A stretch of DNA of 32,429 bases from Thermofilum sp. (GCA_023269735.1 JAGDWA010000066.1:1-32429), one strand, 5' to 3'; counted from the stretch's first letter, positions 1 to 8,985 are shown. Translations and numbers: made by a program. The notes: generated by a model from the sequence alone, not told the origin.

Positions 1-301
1 TAGCAGCCCTGCCGCCCCTCCTGCGCTGCGGGGGGCGGGCCGCCGGGCGAGGGGGGCGGGCAGCCGGCCCCCTCAGCCTGATCCTCCGGGGCAGCTCGAG
101 CTCGAGGTGCTCATCTACGAGCTCCTTCTCCTCCGAGACCTCGACGAGGCCCCTGTGCGAGAGCTCGTCTATCAGGGAGAGGAGCGTGACGGGCCCCACA
201 CCCTTGCTCTCCCCCCAGCTCAGCAGGTCGCTGCAGCTGAGCTCTCCGCTCTCTCTCAGGGCTTTCACAAGCTCCTCGAGCAGCTCCTCGTACTCGCTCA
301 T
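1..301 (-). CDS. Small winged-helix-like protein, C-terminus truncated by the window edge
   Basis: Minus-strand reading from ATG at 301: MSEYEELLEELVKALRESGELSCSDLLSWGESKGVGPVTLLSLIDELSHRGLVEVSEEKELVDEHLELELPRRIRLRGP..., open to position 1. The start overlaps the stop of the upstream PqqD-like gene (ATGA overlap). Absent from the supplied ORF track because it is partial. Confidence 0.6.
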   Translation of the reverse strand, partial: MSEYEELLEELVKALRESGELSCSDLLSWGESKGVGPVTLLSLIDELSHRGLVEVSEEKELVDEHLELELPRRIRLRGPAARPPRPAARPPQRRRGGRAA

Positions 302-708
302 CGCTGGGCCTCCTGCGAGCTCGGCGGAGTGGGCGCGATCAGCGTCACGAGCCCCCTCTCCGCCAGCATTTGGAGGTACGCTAGGAGCGACATCTGAGCC
401 TCCCGCTTGTGGAACTTGAAGCGCTGGACCAGCAGGTCCGCTATCTCGTCGACCGTCCGCTCGCCGTCCATCAGCTCCCACACGTAGGAGCCCACCGCGT
501 CCAGGACGATCTTCCTCTCCCTCGGCTCCCTCACGAAGCCGCTGAAGAGGCCGGGCTGCGACGGCTCGACCTTTACCTTCACTACCACCTCCCCCCTCTC
601 GTTCTTCTCCCACTCGATCGCGGGGTTCCTCAGGGGTTTGCTGGCCAGGATCACCTCCACGGGGATGGGGGGCGCCTTGGGCTGCTTCTCCCTCCTGAAC
701 GGCGGCAT
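298..708 (-). CDS. PqqD-like domain protein (RRE/PqqD fold) with an N-terminal extension
   Basis: C-terminal 136 aa of ORF 298..1137 starting at MPPFRREKQPK; contains VLDAVGSYVWELMDGERTVDEIADLLVQRFKFHKREAQMSLLAYLQMLAERGLV, typical of PqqD-like domains. The upstream part of the ORF is antisense to the helicase gene. Confidence 0.75.
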   Translation of the reverse strand: MPPFRREKQPKAPPIPVEVILASKPLRNPAIEWEKNERGEVVVKVKVEPSQPGLFSGFVREPRERKIVLDAVGSYVWELMDGERTVDEIADLLVQRFKFHKREAQMSLLAYLQMLAERGLVTLIAPTPPSSQEAQR

Positions 709-771
709 CGAGGTGCTGGAGCGCGCGGCGATAAATTTTTGGTGCTCCAATGGGGGGTGCAGAGCCCCCCG

Positions 772-3534
772 ATGGGAGCGAGCGCCCCCCTCCACCCGCG
801 CCTGCTCGAAGAGGCCCGAAGCTTCGGCTACGAGACCTTCAACCAGCTGCAGCTCCGGGCCTTCGAGGTCCTGAGGAGGGGGGCCAACGCAGTGATCTCG
901 GCCCCCACCGGCTACGGGAAGACCGAGGCCGCCCTTTTCCCCATCTTCAGCGCCATGCTGGAGGCCGGCACCGGGGAGGGGGTAGGCGCGCTGTACGTAA
1001 CGCCGCTGCGTGCCCTCAACAGGGACATCTTCCACCGGATGCAGGCGCTGGCCGCTAGGCTCGGCATTAGGGTTGAGGTGCGCCACGGCGATACGCCCCA
1101 GAGCGCCAGGAGGAGGATCGCGGAGAACCCCCCTCACGTCCTCATCACGACGCCCGAGACTCTGCAGCTGATCCTAGTCCACGAGAAGCTGAGGGCCGCC
1201 CTGAAGAGGGTCCGGTGGGTGGTGGTGGACGAGTTGCACGAGCTCATATCGAGCAAGCGCGGCCTCCAGCTCGCAGTGGGGCTCGAGAGCCTCTGCGGCC
1301 GCCAGCTCCAGCGCATAGGGCTCTCAGCCACCCTCAGGAACCCCCTCACCGCCGGCCTGTTCCTGACGGGGGGCAGGCCGTTTGAGGTCGTCGAGGCGAG
1401 AGGGGGGAGGCGCTACGAAATAGACGTCTACTTCGCCGGCACGTACGACAGCGTGGAGGAGAGGCTCCAGCTGCTGCTCGATCTGATCAGGAGGCACAGG
1501 AGCGTGCTCGTCTTCACGAACACGCGCGATACCGCTGAGGCTCTGGGCTCCCGGCTGAAGATGGCTCTGGGCAAGGCTGTAGCCGTCCACCACGGCTCCC
1601 TTTCGAAGGAGCAGAGGCTGGAGGCCGAGCGCGGGCTGAAGAGCGGTGAGCTGAAGTGCATAGTGTCCACGTCCAGCCTGGAGCTGGGGATAGACGTCGG
1701 CCACGTCGACTACGTCGTGCAGTACATGTCGCCCAGGCAGGTGAACAGGCTGGTGCAGAGGGTGGGGAGGAGCTCTCACTACGTGGGCGGGGTGGCCAGG
1801 GGGGCGGTGGTGGCGGCGGACGCTGACGACCTGGCGGAAGCCATCGTGATAGCCAGGAGGGCAGAGAGGGGCGACCTGGAGCCCCTCGAGTTCGAGGAGG
1901 GGGCTTACGACGTCCTCGCGCACCAGCTGGTCGGCCTCGTGCTGGAGAGGGGAACTATCACGCTGGAGGAGGCCTACAGGATCATCACTAGAGCTTGGCC
2001 CTACAGGAACCTGACGCTCGGGGAGCTGAGGAGGGTGGCGGAATTCGCCTCCAGCCTGAGGCTGCTCAAGTTCGATGGGAGGGAGCTGTCGAGGGGCGCC
2101 CGCAGCCTGCGCTACTACTACGACTCAGCATCGACGATACCTGACGTGGAGACCCTAGACGTTATCGACGTGTCTGCCAGGCGCAGGGTGGGCGTCCTGG
2201 ACGGGGACTTCGTGCTCTCGTCGCTATCGGAGGGCAGCCGCTTCGTGTTGGGCGGCAGGTCTTGGGAGGTCGTCAAGGTGTCGGTGGACGAGGGCGTCGT
2301 CTACGCCTCGCCCAGCGATGACTACGAGGCCGCGATCCCAGCGTGGGTGGGCGAGGATCTACCGGTCCCCTACGCGGTGGCGCGCGAGGTGGGGGCGCTG
2401 AGGCGCCGCCTCCTCGAGGAGGGCGTGGAGAGGCTGGCGAGGGAGTACGGCGTGGACCCCAGCCTGATGGGGGTGCTCAAGGACTACGTCGAGAGGCAGA
2501 GGGGCTCCCTGGGAGTCGTCCCCACGGACCGGGTGGCGGTCCTCGAGTACGGGAACAGGATAGCCGTCCTCCACGCCTGCTTGGGCACGCGCGCTAACGC
2601 GTTGCTCGCGCTGCTCCTGAGCTACTACTTCGCCAGGGTGAAGGGAGCTACATCGAAGTACTACTTCGACGCCTACAGGGTAGTCCTGGCGTTCTCCAGG
2701 GACGTGGGGGCGGAGGAGGTGGCGAGAGCCCTGAGGGAGGAGGGCCCCGCCCTCCTCAGCCTCACCGAGGAGGCCGTGAAGGGGTCCAGCGTGTACCTGT
2801 GGAAGCTCCTCCACGTCTGCCAAAGGGTGGGCATCGTGGCGAAGGGCTCCAAGCCCAAGGTGCCGGTGAGGAGGCTGGCAGAGGTGCTCAGGGGAACCCC
2901 TGCTGAGGAGGAGGCCGTGAGGGAGCTGCTCAGCACCCGCTTCGACCTGAAGACCGTCGCCAGCTTCCTCGACGGGCTGAGAGAGGGGAAGGTAAGGCTG
3001 GTGGTTGAGAAGGTGAGGGAGTTCTCCCCGATGGCGAGGAGCATGTTCGAGAAGCCGTACCGCGCGGGCTTCGTAGTCGCGGGCCTGGAGCGGCTCTTAG
3101 TCCTCGAGCAGGTCAGGAGGCGGCTGGGCAGAACGAAGCTGCTGCTGGTCTGCCTCCACTGCCTGGACTGGGTCACCGAGGTGGCGGTCGACGAGGCGCC
3201 CGAGGAGATCCGCTGCCCGCTCTGCGGCTCGAGGGCCGTCGCCGCCCTCAACACCTGGGAGAGGGGGGCCGTCGACGTCCTGAGGCGGTGGAGGAGGGGC
3301 GCCAAGCTGAGCAAGGAGGAGAGCGAGGTGGTCAGGGATGCGCAGAAGAGCGCGATCCTTGTGATGAGCTACGGCAAAAGGGCCCTCCTCTGCCTAGCGG
3401 GGAGGGGCGTTGGGCCGACGGTAGCGGCGAGGATACTCAGCCTCGAGAAGGGCGAGGAGGAGCTCGTGAGGGAGATCGCTAGGGCGGAGGTCGAGTACCT
3501 GAGGACGAGGGAGTACTGGCGCGAGTCGCGCTGA
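772..3534 (+). CDS. Lhr-type superfamily 2 DNA/RNA helicase (large, Zn-ribbon near the C-terminus)
   Basis: APTGYGKTEAALFP (Walker A), VVVDELHEL (DExH), LSATLRNP, STSSLELGIDVGHVDYVVQYMSPRQVNRLVQRVGRSSH (Lhr-like motifs V/VI); C-terminal CLHC...CPLC. Start set at ATG 772; TATA-like ataaattttt at 731-740. Confidence 0.9.
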   Translation: MGASAPLHPRLLEEARSFGYETFNQLQLRAFEVLRRGANAVISAPTGYGKTEAALFPIFSAMLEAGTGEGVGALYVTPLRALNRDIFHRMQALAARLGIRVEVRHGDTPQSARRRIAENPPHVLITTPETLQLILVHEKLRAALKRVRWVVVDELHELISSKRGLQLAVGLESLCGRQLQRIGLSATLRNPLTAGLFLTGGRPFEVVEARGGRRYEIDVYFAGTYDSVEERLQLLLDLIRRHRSVLVFTNTRDTAEALGSRLKMALGKAVAVHHGSLSKEQRLEAERGLKSGELKCIVSTSSLELGIDVGHVDYVVQYMSPRQVNRLVQRVGRSSHYVGGVARGAVVAADADDLAEAIVIARRAERGDLEPLEFEEGAYDVLAHQLVGLVLERGTITLEEAYRIITRAWPYRNLTLGELRRVAEFASSLRLLKFDGRELSRGARSLRYYYDSASTIPDVETLDVIDVSARRRVGVLDGDFVLSSLSEGSRFVLGGRSWEVVKVSVDEGVVYASPSDDYEAAIPAWVGEDLPVPYAVAREVGALRRRLLEEGVERLAREYGVDPSLMGVLKDYVERQRGSLGVVPTDRVAVLEYGNRIAVLHACLGTRANALLALLLSYYFARVKGATSKYYFDAYRVVLAFSRDVGAEEVARALREEGPALLSLTEEAVKGSSVYLWKLLHVCQRVGIVAKGSKPKVPVRRLAEVLRGTPAEEEAVRELLSTRFDLKTVASFLDGLREGKVRLVVEKVREFSPMARSMFEKPYRAGFVVAGLERLLVLEQVRRRLGRTKLLLVCLHCLDWVTEVAVDEAPEEIRCPLCGSRAVAALNTWERGAVDVLRRWRRGAKLSKEESEVVRDAQKSAILVMSYGKRALLCLAGRGVGPTVAARILSLEKGEEELVREIARAEVEYLRTREYWRESR

Positions 3535-3587
3535 GCGGGGGAGGCAAGGTTTAAGAGGGAGGTCCCGCGGGCGCGGCGGGAGCGGGG

Positions 3588-3923
3588 ATGGAGTACGTGT
3601 ACGCCAGCTTACTGCTGCATTACGCCAAGAAGCCGATAACCGAGGACGCCCTGAGGAGGGTGCTGGAAGCCGCCGGGATGGAGGTGGACGAGGTCAGGCT
3701 GAAGGCGATCGTGGCCGCGCTCAGCGGCGTGAACATAGACGAAGCCATCAAGAGCGCGAGCTTCGCGGTGCCCGCGCCGGCGGTCGCCCAGCCGGTCGCT
3801 CAAGCCACTGCCCCAGCCGCGGGGCCCGCTGAGCAGCAGCCAGCCAAGGAGGAGAAGAGGGAGGAGAAGAAGGAGGCCGCCGAGGAGGAGATCGCTGAGG
3901 GCCTAGCGGCGCTCTTCGGCTAG
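3588..3923 (+). CDS. rpl12: Large ribosomal subunit protein P1 (archaeal L12)
   Basis: [55 protein letters not shown]..., Ala/Pro hinge, acidic/lysine tail ending [16 protein letters not shown]-like gtttaag upstream. Confidence 0.97.
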   Translation: MEYVYASLLLHYAKKPITEDALRRVLEAAGMEVDEVRLKAIVAALSGVNIDEAIKSASFAVPAPAVAQPVAQATAPAAGPAEQQPAKEEKREEKKEAAEEEIAEGLAALFG

Positions 3924-4652
3924 CCGCTCCAGAATCGATTTGAGCTCCCTCGGATCATCGTGGTACAGGCGGTACCTGCTCGCGACCCCAGAAAGCCTGG
4001 CCCTGATCTCGACGAAGCGGCGCCTTGTGTCCACCTTCAGGTCCACTATTTGTAGCGGCGCCTTGAGGGGCAGCCTCCCCTCGAGGAGGAGGCCATCCTC
4101 CGTCACGGCGTAGTAGGAGGGGACCTCGAGCCTGCCGCCCGCCCGCTCGAGCGCCCGCCGTGAGTACAGGGAGGCCGCTTGGAAGGCAGCCGCCAAGAGG
4201 CCGTAAAAAGCCAGGAACGTCAGGAACCTGAGCGTCGGAGCGTCGATGCCAGCCGCGGGCGGTGCGGAGGCGATCGCCGCCTCCAGCGAGCCTATGATGG
4301 AATCCCTCAGGGCCGGCACGAGTGTTATCGCAAAGAAGGCCGCCAGCACCACCGCTTGAGGGATGCTCGCTAGCGTCTGCCTGCTGAGCTCGCTGCTGAG
4401 CTCCTTGTCCCTAGCTCTGAGCCTCTCGACCTCCTCCCTGCTCACGACGAGGAGCACCTTGCCCCTCCTCACGCGCTCAAGGTCCCTCGCGAGCGCCGAA
4501 GCCGCGCGCGCCCCCGCTAGGAGCGCTACAGCGAGCGCGACGATTAGATATGCTACGAAGAATGACCACAGGTACTGCGGGAAGTGCGACGAGAGGTAGG
4601 CGAATACCACCAGCAGCGCTATCGAGAGCAGCGTAGTGACGCGCCCGTCCAC
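3903..4652 (-). CDS. Integral membrane protein, DUF2208-like
   Basis: 249 aa with about 4 hydrophobic segments; resembles archaeal DUF2208 membrane proteins by overall pattern (family name recalled, not searched). 3' end overlaps rpl12 by 21 bp. Confidence 0.65.
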   Translation of the reverse strand: MDGRVTTLLSIALLVVFAYLSSHFPQYLWSFFVAYLIVALAVALLAGARAASALARDLERVRRGKVLLVVSREEVERLRARDKELSSELSRQTLASIPQAVVLAAFFAITLVPALRDSIIGSLEAAIASAPPAAGIDAPTLRFLTFLAFYGLLAAAFQAASLYSRRALERAGGRLEVPSYYAVTEDGLLLEGRLPLKAPLQIVDLKVDTRRRFVEIRARLSGVASRYRLYHDDPRELKSILERLAEERR

Positions 4653-4684
4653 GAGGGGCCGGTAGGCGGCTAGCTAGAAAAGCT

Positions 4685-4833
4685 CACCGCCCCCCAGATG
4701 GTCGTCCAGTGCTTCGCGGGGCTCCCGCTGCTCTCCGACCCTCGGTCAAACTCGAGGGCGAGGGAGGAGGTCCGTGGAGAGCCGCGTCCGAGAGGTCGGG
4801 CGGCGAGGGGTGGGAGGCCCGCGGGGAGCGGTG
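4685..4833 (-). ncRNA. Candidate structured RNA, ~150 nt, family unknown
   Basis: Nested helices read on the minus strand: 4833-4823/4695-4685 (11 bp, one G-U), 4822-4812/4726-4716 (5+5 bp around a C-C mismatch), 4782-4776/4736-4730 (7 bp), 4758-4753/4744-4739 (6 bp). TTTAAAA TATA-like box ~24 nt upstream (plus 4852-4858); oligo-T (minus 4681-4678) just after the terminal helix. Confidence 0.45.
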
Positions 4834-4882
4834 GACCGGGGGCCGGCTAGCTTTTAAAGCGAGCTGGCGAGGGAGCGCCGGG

Positions 4883-6178
4883 TTGGCTTTGGCCGAAGGG
4901 CGCCTGGTCAAGGTGTCCGAAGCCCTCAGGATGGGAGACGGCGAGAGGGTCGTGGTGAGGGGGTGGGTGTACAGGTTCAGGGATCTGGGTGAGAAGGTGT
5001 TCCTCGTACTCCGCGACTCCACCGGGATCATCCAGGTGGTGGTCGGCGGCGAGAGCGCGGAGCGGGCTAGAGCGGCCGACGTAGAGGCCTCAGTGGTCGT
5101 CGAGGGGGTGGTCAGGAGCGACCCCCGCGCGCCCGGGGGCAAGGAGATCTCAGCCACGTCGGTGACCGTCGTGGGGCCCTCCAAGGGCTTCCCGATAGCG
5201 AGGGACCTCTCGCGCGAGTTCCTGCTAGACGTGAGGCACCTGTGGGTCCGCAGCAGGAGGATGCAGGCGGTCCTGAAGATCAGGCACACGGTGTTCGGCG
5301 CCCTGCACGAGTACTTTAGGGGGCGCGGCTACTACGAGGTTCAAGCCCCCATGTTCATAACAGCCGCCGTGGAGGGGGGCGCAACGCTGTTCCCCACCCG
5401 CTACGTGGACGGCAGCACGGTCTACTTGACCCAGTCGTCTCAGTTCTACCTGGAGGCCCTGATATTCAGCCTGGAGAAGGTGTACACTGTGGCGCCGTCC
5501 TTCAGGGCGGAGAAGTCCCGCACGAGGCGGCACCTGACCGAGTTCTGGCACTGCGAAGCTGAGGAGGCGTGGGCGACCCTCGACGACATCATGAGGGTTG
5601 AGGAGGAGCTCGTGTGGCATGTCATCGATAGGGTGCTGGAGTCGAACCAGGAGGAGCTCAAGCTGCTCGGCAGGGACCCGAGGCCCCTCGAAGCCTGCAA
5701 ACCGCCCTTCTACCGGCTCACTTACGACGAGGCCCTCGAGCTGCTGGAGAGAAAGGGGTTCAAGGTCCATTGGGGCGACGACCTCGGGGCCGACGAGGAG
5801 CGCGCGCTGGTGGAGGAGTTCGACAAGCCCGTCTTCGTCCACAGGTACCCCGTCAAGGCCAAGGCCTTCTACCACAAGAGCGATCCGAAGAGGCCCGAAG
5901 TGACGCTCTCCGCCGACCTCCTCGCCCCCGAGGGCTACGGTGAGATCATCGGCGGCGGCGAGAGGATAGACTCGCTCGACGAGCTCCTCCAGAAGCTCCG
6001 CGACTTCGGGCTGCAGCCCAAGGACTACGAGTGGTACATAGACCTGAGAAGGTACGGCTCCGTTCCCCACTCCGGCTTCGGCCTCGGCATCGACAGGCTG
6101 GTGATGTGGATCGCGGGCCTCGACCACATCGTCGACGCGGTGGCGTTCCCCAGAACCCTGAGGCGCGTCTACCCCTAG
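4883..6178 (+). CDS. asnS: Asparaginyl-tRNA synthetase (class II, archaeal)
   Basis: RVVVRGWVYRFRDLGEKVFLVLRDSTGIIQVVV OB-fold; QSSQFYLEALIFSLEKVYTVAPSFRAEKSRTRRHLTEFWHCEAE and GLGIDRLVMWIAGLDHIVDAVAFPR motifs. Likely TTG start at 4883, ~28 nt after TATA tttt-aaa; the upstream ORF extension lacks conserved features. Confidence 0.9.
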   Translation: MALAEGRLVKVSEALRMGDGERVVVRGWVYRFRDLGEKVFLVLRDSTGIIQVVVGGESAERARAADVEASVVVEGVVRSDPRAPGGKEISATSVTVVGPSKGFPIARDLSREFLLDVRHLWVRSRRMQAVLKIRHTVFGALHEYFRGRGYYEVQAPMFITAAVEGGATLFPTRYVDGSTVYLTQSSQFYLEALIFSLEKVYTVAPSFRAEKSRTRRHLTEFWHCEAEEAWATLDDIMRVEEELVWHVIDRVLESNQEELKLLGRDPRPLEACKPPFYRLTYDEALELLERKGFKVHWGDDLGADEERALVEEFDKPVFVHRYPVKAKAFYHKSDPKRPEVTLSADLLAPEGYGEIIGGGERIDSLDELLQKLRDFGLQPKDYEWYIDLRRYGSVPHSGFGLGIDRLVMWIAGLDHIVDAVAFPRTLRRVYP

Positions 6179-6183
6179 GCTAC

Positions 6184-6200
6184 GAGCGGGGGCCCCGCTC
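6184..6200. repeat. Palindrome GAGCGGGG-G-CCCCGCTC just after the asnS stop
   Basis: Perfect 8-bp arms around one central base, 6 bp past the asnS stop codon. Confidence 0.7.
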
Positions 6201-6313
6201 GACCCCACTCCGATGCCATCCAGCGACCTCCTTAGGATGCGCTTAGTGCCGGAGCAAAGCTTTAAGGGGATGAGCAGCGCTCCCCCGGCCGACCGCCCTG
6301 CTGGGCGGGGCGA

Positions 6314-6418
6314 GCCCCGGTAGCTCAGCCTGGTAAGAGCGCCGGCCTCGTAAGCTCGGAGAGGCAGCCGAGTCGGGCGAGCCGGAGGACCCGGGTTCGA
6401 AGCCCGGCCGGGGCTCCA
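6314..6418 (+). tRNA. tRNA-Thr (anticodon CGT) with a ~27-nt intron after position 37; CCA encoded
   Basis: Acceptor GCCCCGG/CCGGGGC + U73 + CCA; D-stem GCTC/GAGC; anticodon stem CCGGC/GCCGG; loop CTCGTA; T-arm CCGGG-TTCGAAG-CCCGG. Intron 6353-6379 with internal CTCGG...CCGAG pairing. TATA-like ctttaag upstream at ~6257-6263. Confidence 0.92.
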
Positions 6419-6521
6419 CGAGCACCCTTCTTGCACGCGGTCGGCGCTCCCTGCGCAACCATTTTATGACTGCGGGCGGGAGGAGGGTGCAGGTGCGAGT
6501 GGGCTGCCGAGGTAGCGAGGG

Positions 6522-7802
6522 ATGGAGGGGAGAGTCCGGCTGCTCTGCCTATCGGACGTACACGGGAATCTCGAAGCGGCGCAGAGCTTCGTGAGCACCG
6601 TCAGGGAGTCCGAGGAGCTCAGGGAGGTCGACGCAGTGGTGGTAGCGGGGGATATCGGCGACCCGCGGAGCAGTGGCAGCTTCGAGCGCGTGGTCTCCGA
6701 GCTGTCTAAGCTCGAGAAGCCCATCCTTTACGTTAGGGGGAACTGGGACGTTGAGGCCCCCAAGGGGGTGGTAAGGGACGACCCCCTCGTGGCCGACCTG
6801 GAGAGCCTCGGGCCCCTGGACCTCAAAGGGGTGCTGCTGGTGGGCCACGCGTCGACTTTCGAGGCCAGGGGCGGCAAGTCGAGGAAGCCGCTGGTGCTGG
6901 TGACCCACTACCCCCCCTTCAGCGTGCTGGACAAGGGCAGGAAGGCTGACGCCCTCCAGTACGGGCCGCACGCCGGCCTGCCGGAGATCAACTACCTCGT
7001 CGCCCACTACAAGCCACTGGTTCACATCTTCGGGCACTGCCACGCGCTGGGCGGCCTGGAGGTGAGGCGTGGGGGCACGCTCTTCGTCAACGTGGCGAGG
7101 CTGGACCGTGTGAGCGCGGACGGTAGGGTGATGGGCAACTACGCGTTCGTGGACATAGACGTTGAGAACCGCACTGTGAGCGTGAAATGGCGCTTCATCG
7201 GTGGCACTTGGAAGAGGTGCACCAAGTGCAAGAGGACCGTGCACCTGCCGCCCGAGTGGTCGCTCTGCCGCGGCTGCTCCAATCCCCACGAGCTGCGCTT
7301 CGAGAGGCTCGACAGGAGGCTGGAGCGGGTTACAGTAAGGGTGACCGAAGCGGCTCGCGGAACCGAGGTGATGAGGGAGAGCGTGTACATCCCCCTCTAC
7401 ACGCTGAAGGACGGTGAGGCGTACGAGGACTTCGTGAGCTACATTCTGACCCAGAAGCTGAAGAAGGCCCTCGCGGGAGAGGGGGTGAAGGTGCTGCCGC
7501 TGAGCAAGGGTGAGGTCATAGAGTACTACTCTAAGGACTCGAGCAACGCCCATGCCTTCAGCGAGTTCCTCTTCTCTTGCAAGGAGGAGAAGGTCGGCAA
7601 ACGCGTGTGCGCCCTCATGAGAGTCTTCTACCTCGACAAGAGGGCCAGGGTGCTATGGAGGATCAGAGTGGCGGATCGGGCGGTGGTCGAGCGGGAGGTG
7701 CTCCTCGCCCACGCGTCGGTGCTGAAGCACCGGGACCTGGTCGAGGAGCTGGAGAGGGCGGGCTTCCAGCTCCTCGTGTACGAGGTGCGCGGGGAGGGTT
7801 AG
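6522..7802 (+). CDS. Calcineurin-like metallophosphoesterase fused to a zinc ribbon and an uncharacterised C-terminal domain
   Basis: LCLSDVHGN, VVAGDIGD, YVRGNWD, VTHYPP, FGHCHALGG metallophosphoesterase motifs; then CTKC-x(14)-CRGC zinc ribbon and ~160 aa C-terminal domain. Confidence 0.85.
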   Translation: MEGRVRLLCLSDVHGNLEAAQSFVSTVRESEELREVDAVVVAGDIGDPRSSGSFERVVSELSKLEKPILYVRGNWDVEAPKGVVRDDPLVADLESLGPLDLKGVLLVGHASTFEARGGKSRKPLVLVTHYPPFSVLDKGRKADALQYGPHAGLPEINYLVAHYKPLVHIFGHCHALGGLEVRRGGTLFVNVARLDRVSADGRVMGNYAFVDIDVENRTVSVKWRFIGGTWKRCTKCKRTVHLPPEWSLCRGCSNPHELRFERLDRRLERVTVRVTEAARGTEVMRESVYIPLYTLKDGEAYEDFVSYILTQKLKKALAGEGVKVLPLSKGEVIEYYSKDSSNAHAFSEFLFSCKEEKVGKRVCALMRVFYLDKRARVLWRIRVADRAVVEREVLLAHASVLKHRDLVEELERAGFQLLVYEVRGEG

Positions 7803-7805
7803 GGC

Positions 7806-8876
7806 TTACGCGTCCACAACCCCCTCGTCCGTTATGGTGAAGACTGTCTCTTTCTCCGCGTGCTTGGGCGAGTCTATGATGCGCGCGATCCTCTTGCCCT
7901 CCTTCCCCTTTCTCAGCCAGATCCTATACGTGCAGCCGTGGGCAACGACGTTGCCACCCGCGGGCTTCAGCGGGTTGCCGAAGAATACGTCGGGCGCTGC
8001 GAGCACCTGGTTCGTCACGACGACGGCCACGTCGTACACCGCGGCGAGCCTGGCCAGCTGCATTATGTGCTTGTTCAGCTTCTGCTGGCGGGCCGCCAGG
8101 TTCTCCCTACCCGGGTACTCCGCCCTGAAGTGCGCGATCAGGCTGTCCACGAGCACTAGCTTGACGTTCTGCTCCTCCACGAGCTTCCTGGCCTCGTCGA
8201 CTAGCAGCATCTGGTGGTCGCTGTTGTAGGCCCTCGCGTAGATGATGTTCTCCAGCGCCCTCTCCGGGTCCAGCCCCCTGTACCTCGCCATGCTCACGAC
8301 CCTCTCGGGCCTGAAGGTGCCCTCGGTGTCGATGTAGAGGGCCCTCGCCGACAGGCCGCCGCGCTCGGGCGGCAGCTGCACCATCACCGCGAGCTGGTGG
8401 CAGAGCTGGGTCTTGCCGGCGCCGAACTCACCGATCAGCTCCGTGATGGCCCTAGTCTCGATGCCCCCCTCGAGCAGGTCGTCTAGCGCCTTGACCCCCG
8501 TCGATATGTACGCGATCCGCTTGCGCTCCTCGTAGTACTCCTTGGCCGTCATGAAGAGCTTGCCCATGTTGAGCGCGCGCTGAGCCGCGCGTATGATGCC
8601 CAGCGCGCGCTCCTCGGAGCCCAGGATCGCAGCGAGCTCGTGAGCCGACGCGAACGCTATGTCCTTGATCGTGTAGTAGCCCGCCTGCCTCAGCTTCTGG
8701 GCGGTGACCCTCCCCACGCCCTCGAGGTCCTCCAGCTCGAACTCCTCTAGCTCGGCTGCCGCGGCCTGGCTTGTGTCCTCGAGGTACTCGCCGCTAGCGT
8801 AGTCCATCGTCGCCTCCATCGGCGGCTCCGCAGCGTCCGCGGTGCCCGCCGGCCTGCTCCTCCTTCTGCCGCTCAT
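7806..8876 (-). CDS. radA: DNA repair and recombination protein RadA
   Basis: HhH N-terminus ([30 protein letters not shown]), [16 protein letters not shown] Walker [57 protein letters not shown]. Confidence 0.97.
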   Translation of the reverse strand: MSGRRRSRPAGTADAAEPPMEATMDYASGEYLEDTSQAAAAELEEFELEDLEGVGRVTAQKLRQAGYYTIKDIAFASAHELAAILGSEERALGIIRAAQRALNMGKLFMTAKEYYEERKRIAYISTGVKALDDLLEGGIETRAITELIGEFGAGKTQLCHQLAVMVQLPPERGGLSARALYIDTEGTFRPERVVSMARYRGLDPERALENIIYARAYNSDHQMLLVDEARKLVEEQNVKLVLVDSLIAHFRAEYPGRENLAARQQKLNKHIMQLARLAAVYDVAVVVTNQVLAAPDVFFGNPLKPAGGNVVAHGCTYRIWLRKGKEGKRIARIIDSPKHAEKETVFTITDEGVVDA

Positions 8877-8985
8877 GATCTCCAGGCGCTGAGCTTCTTC
8901 ACTCCTTTAAAAGGTTACGGACAATTAGAGCGGTGAAAGTGTTGCCCCACGTAGGGTTGATAAGGGCGGCGCGCCAGGGCGCTCA

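Noticed and set aside
752-770. GGGGGG-tgcagag-CCCCCC hairpin directly before the helicase ATG
   Set aside because: Short stem of pure G/C in a GC-rich genome; it sits where a leaderless TSS is expected, so most of it may not be transcribed. Not strong enough for a regulatory call.
298-1137. 279-aa version of the PqqD-like ORF
   Set aside because: The N-terminal half is antisense to the helicase gene and crosses the shared promoter; the true start is most likely the ATG at 708.
6184-6200. GAGCGGGGGCCCCGCTC as an intrinsic terminator of asnS
   Set aside because: No U-tract follows, and archaeal termination relies mainly on oligo-T; kept only as a palindrome.
5225-6436. 403-aa minus-strand ORF opposite asnS and the tRNA
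   Set aside because: It crosses the tRNA gene and the asnS coding region; no recognisable domain.
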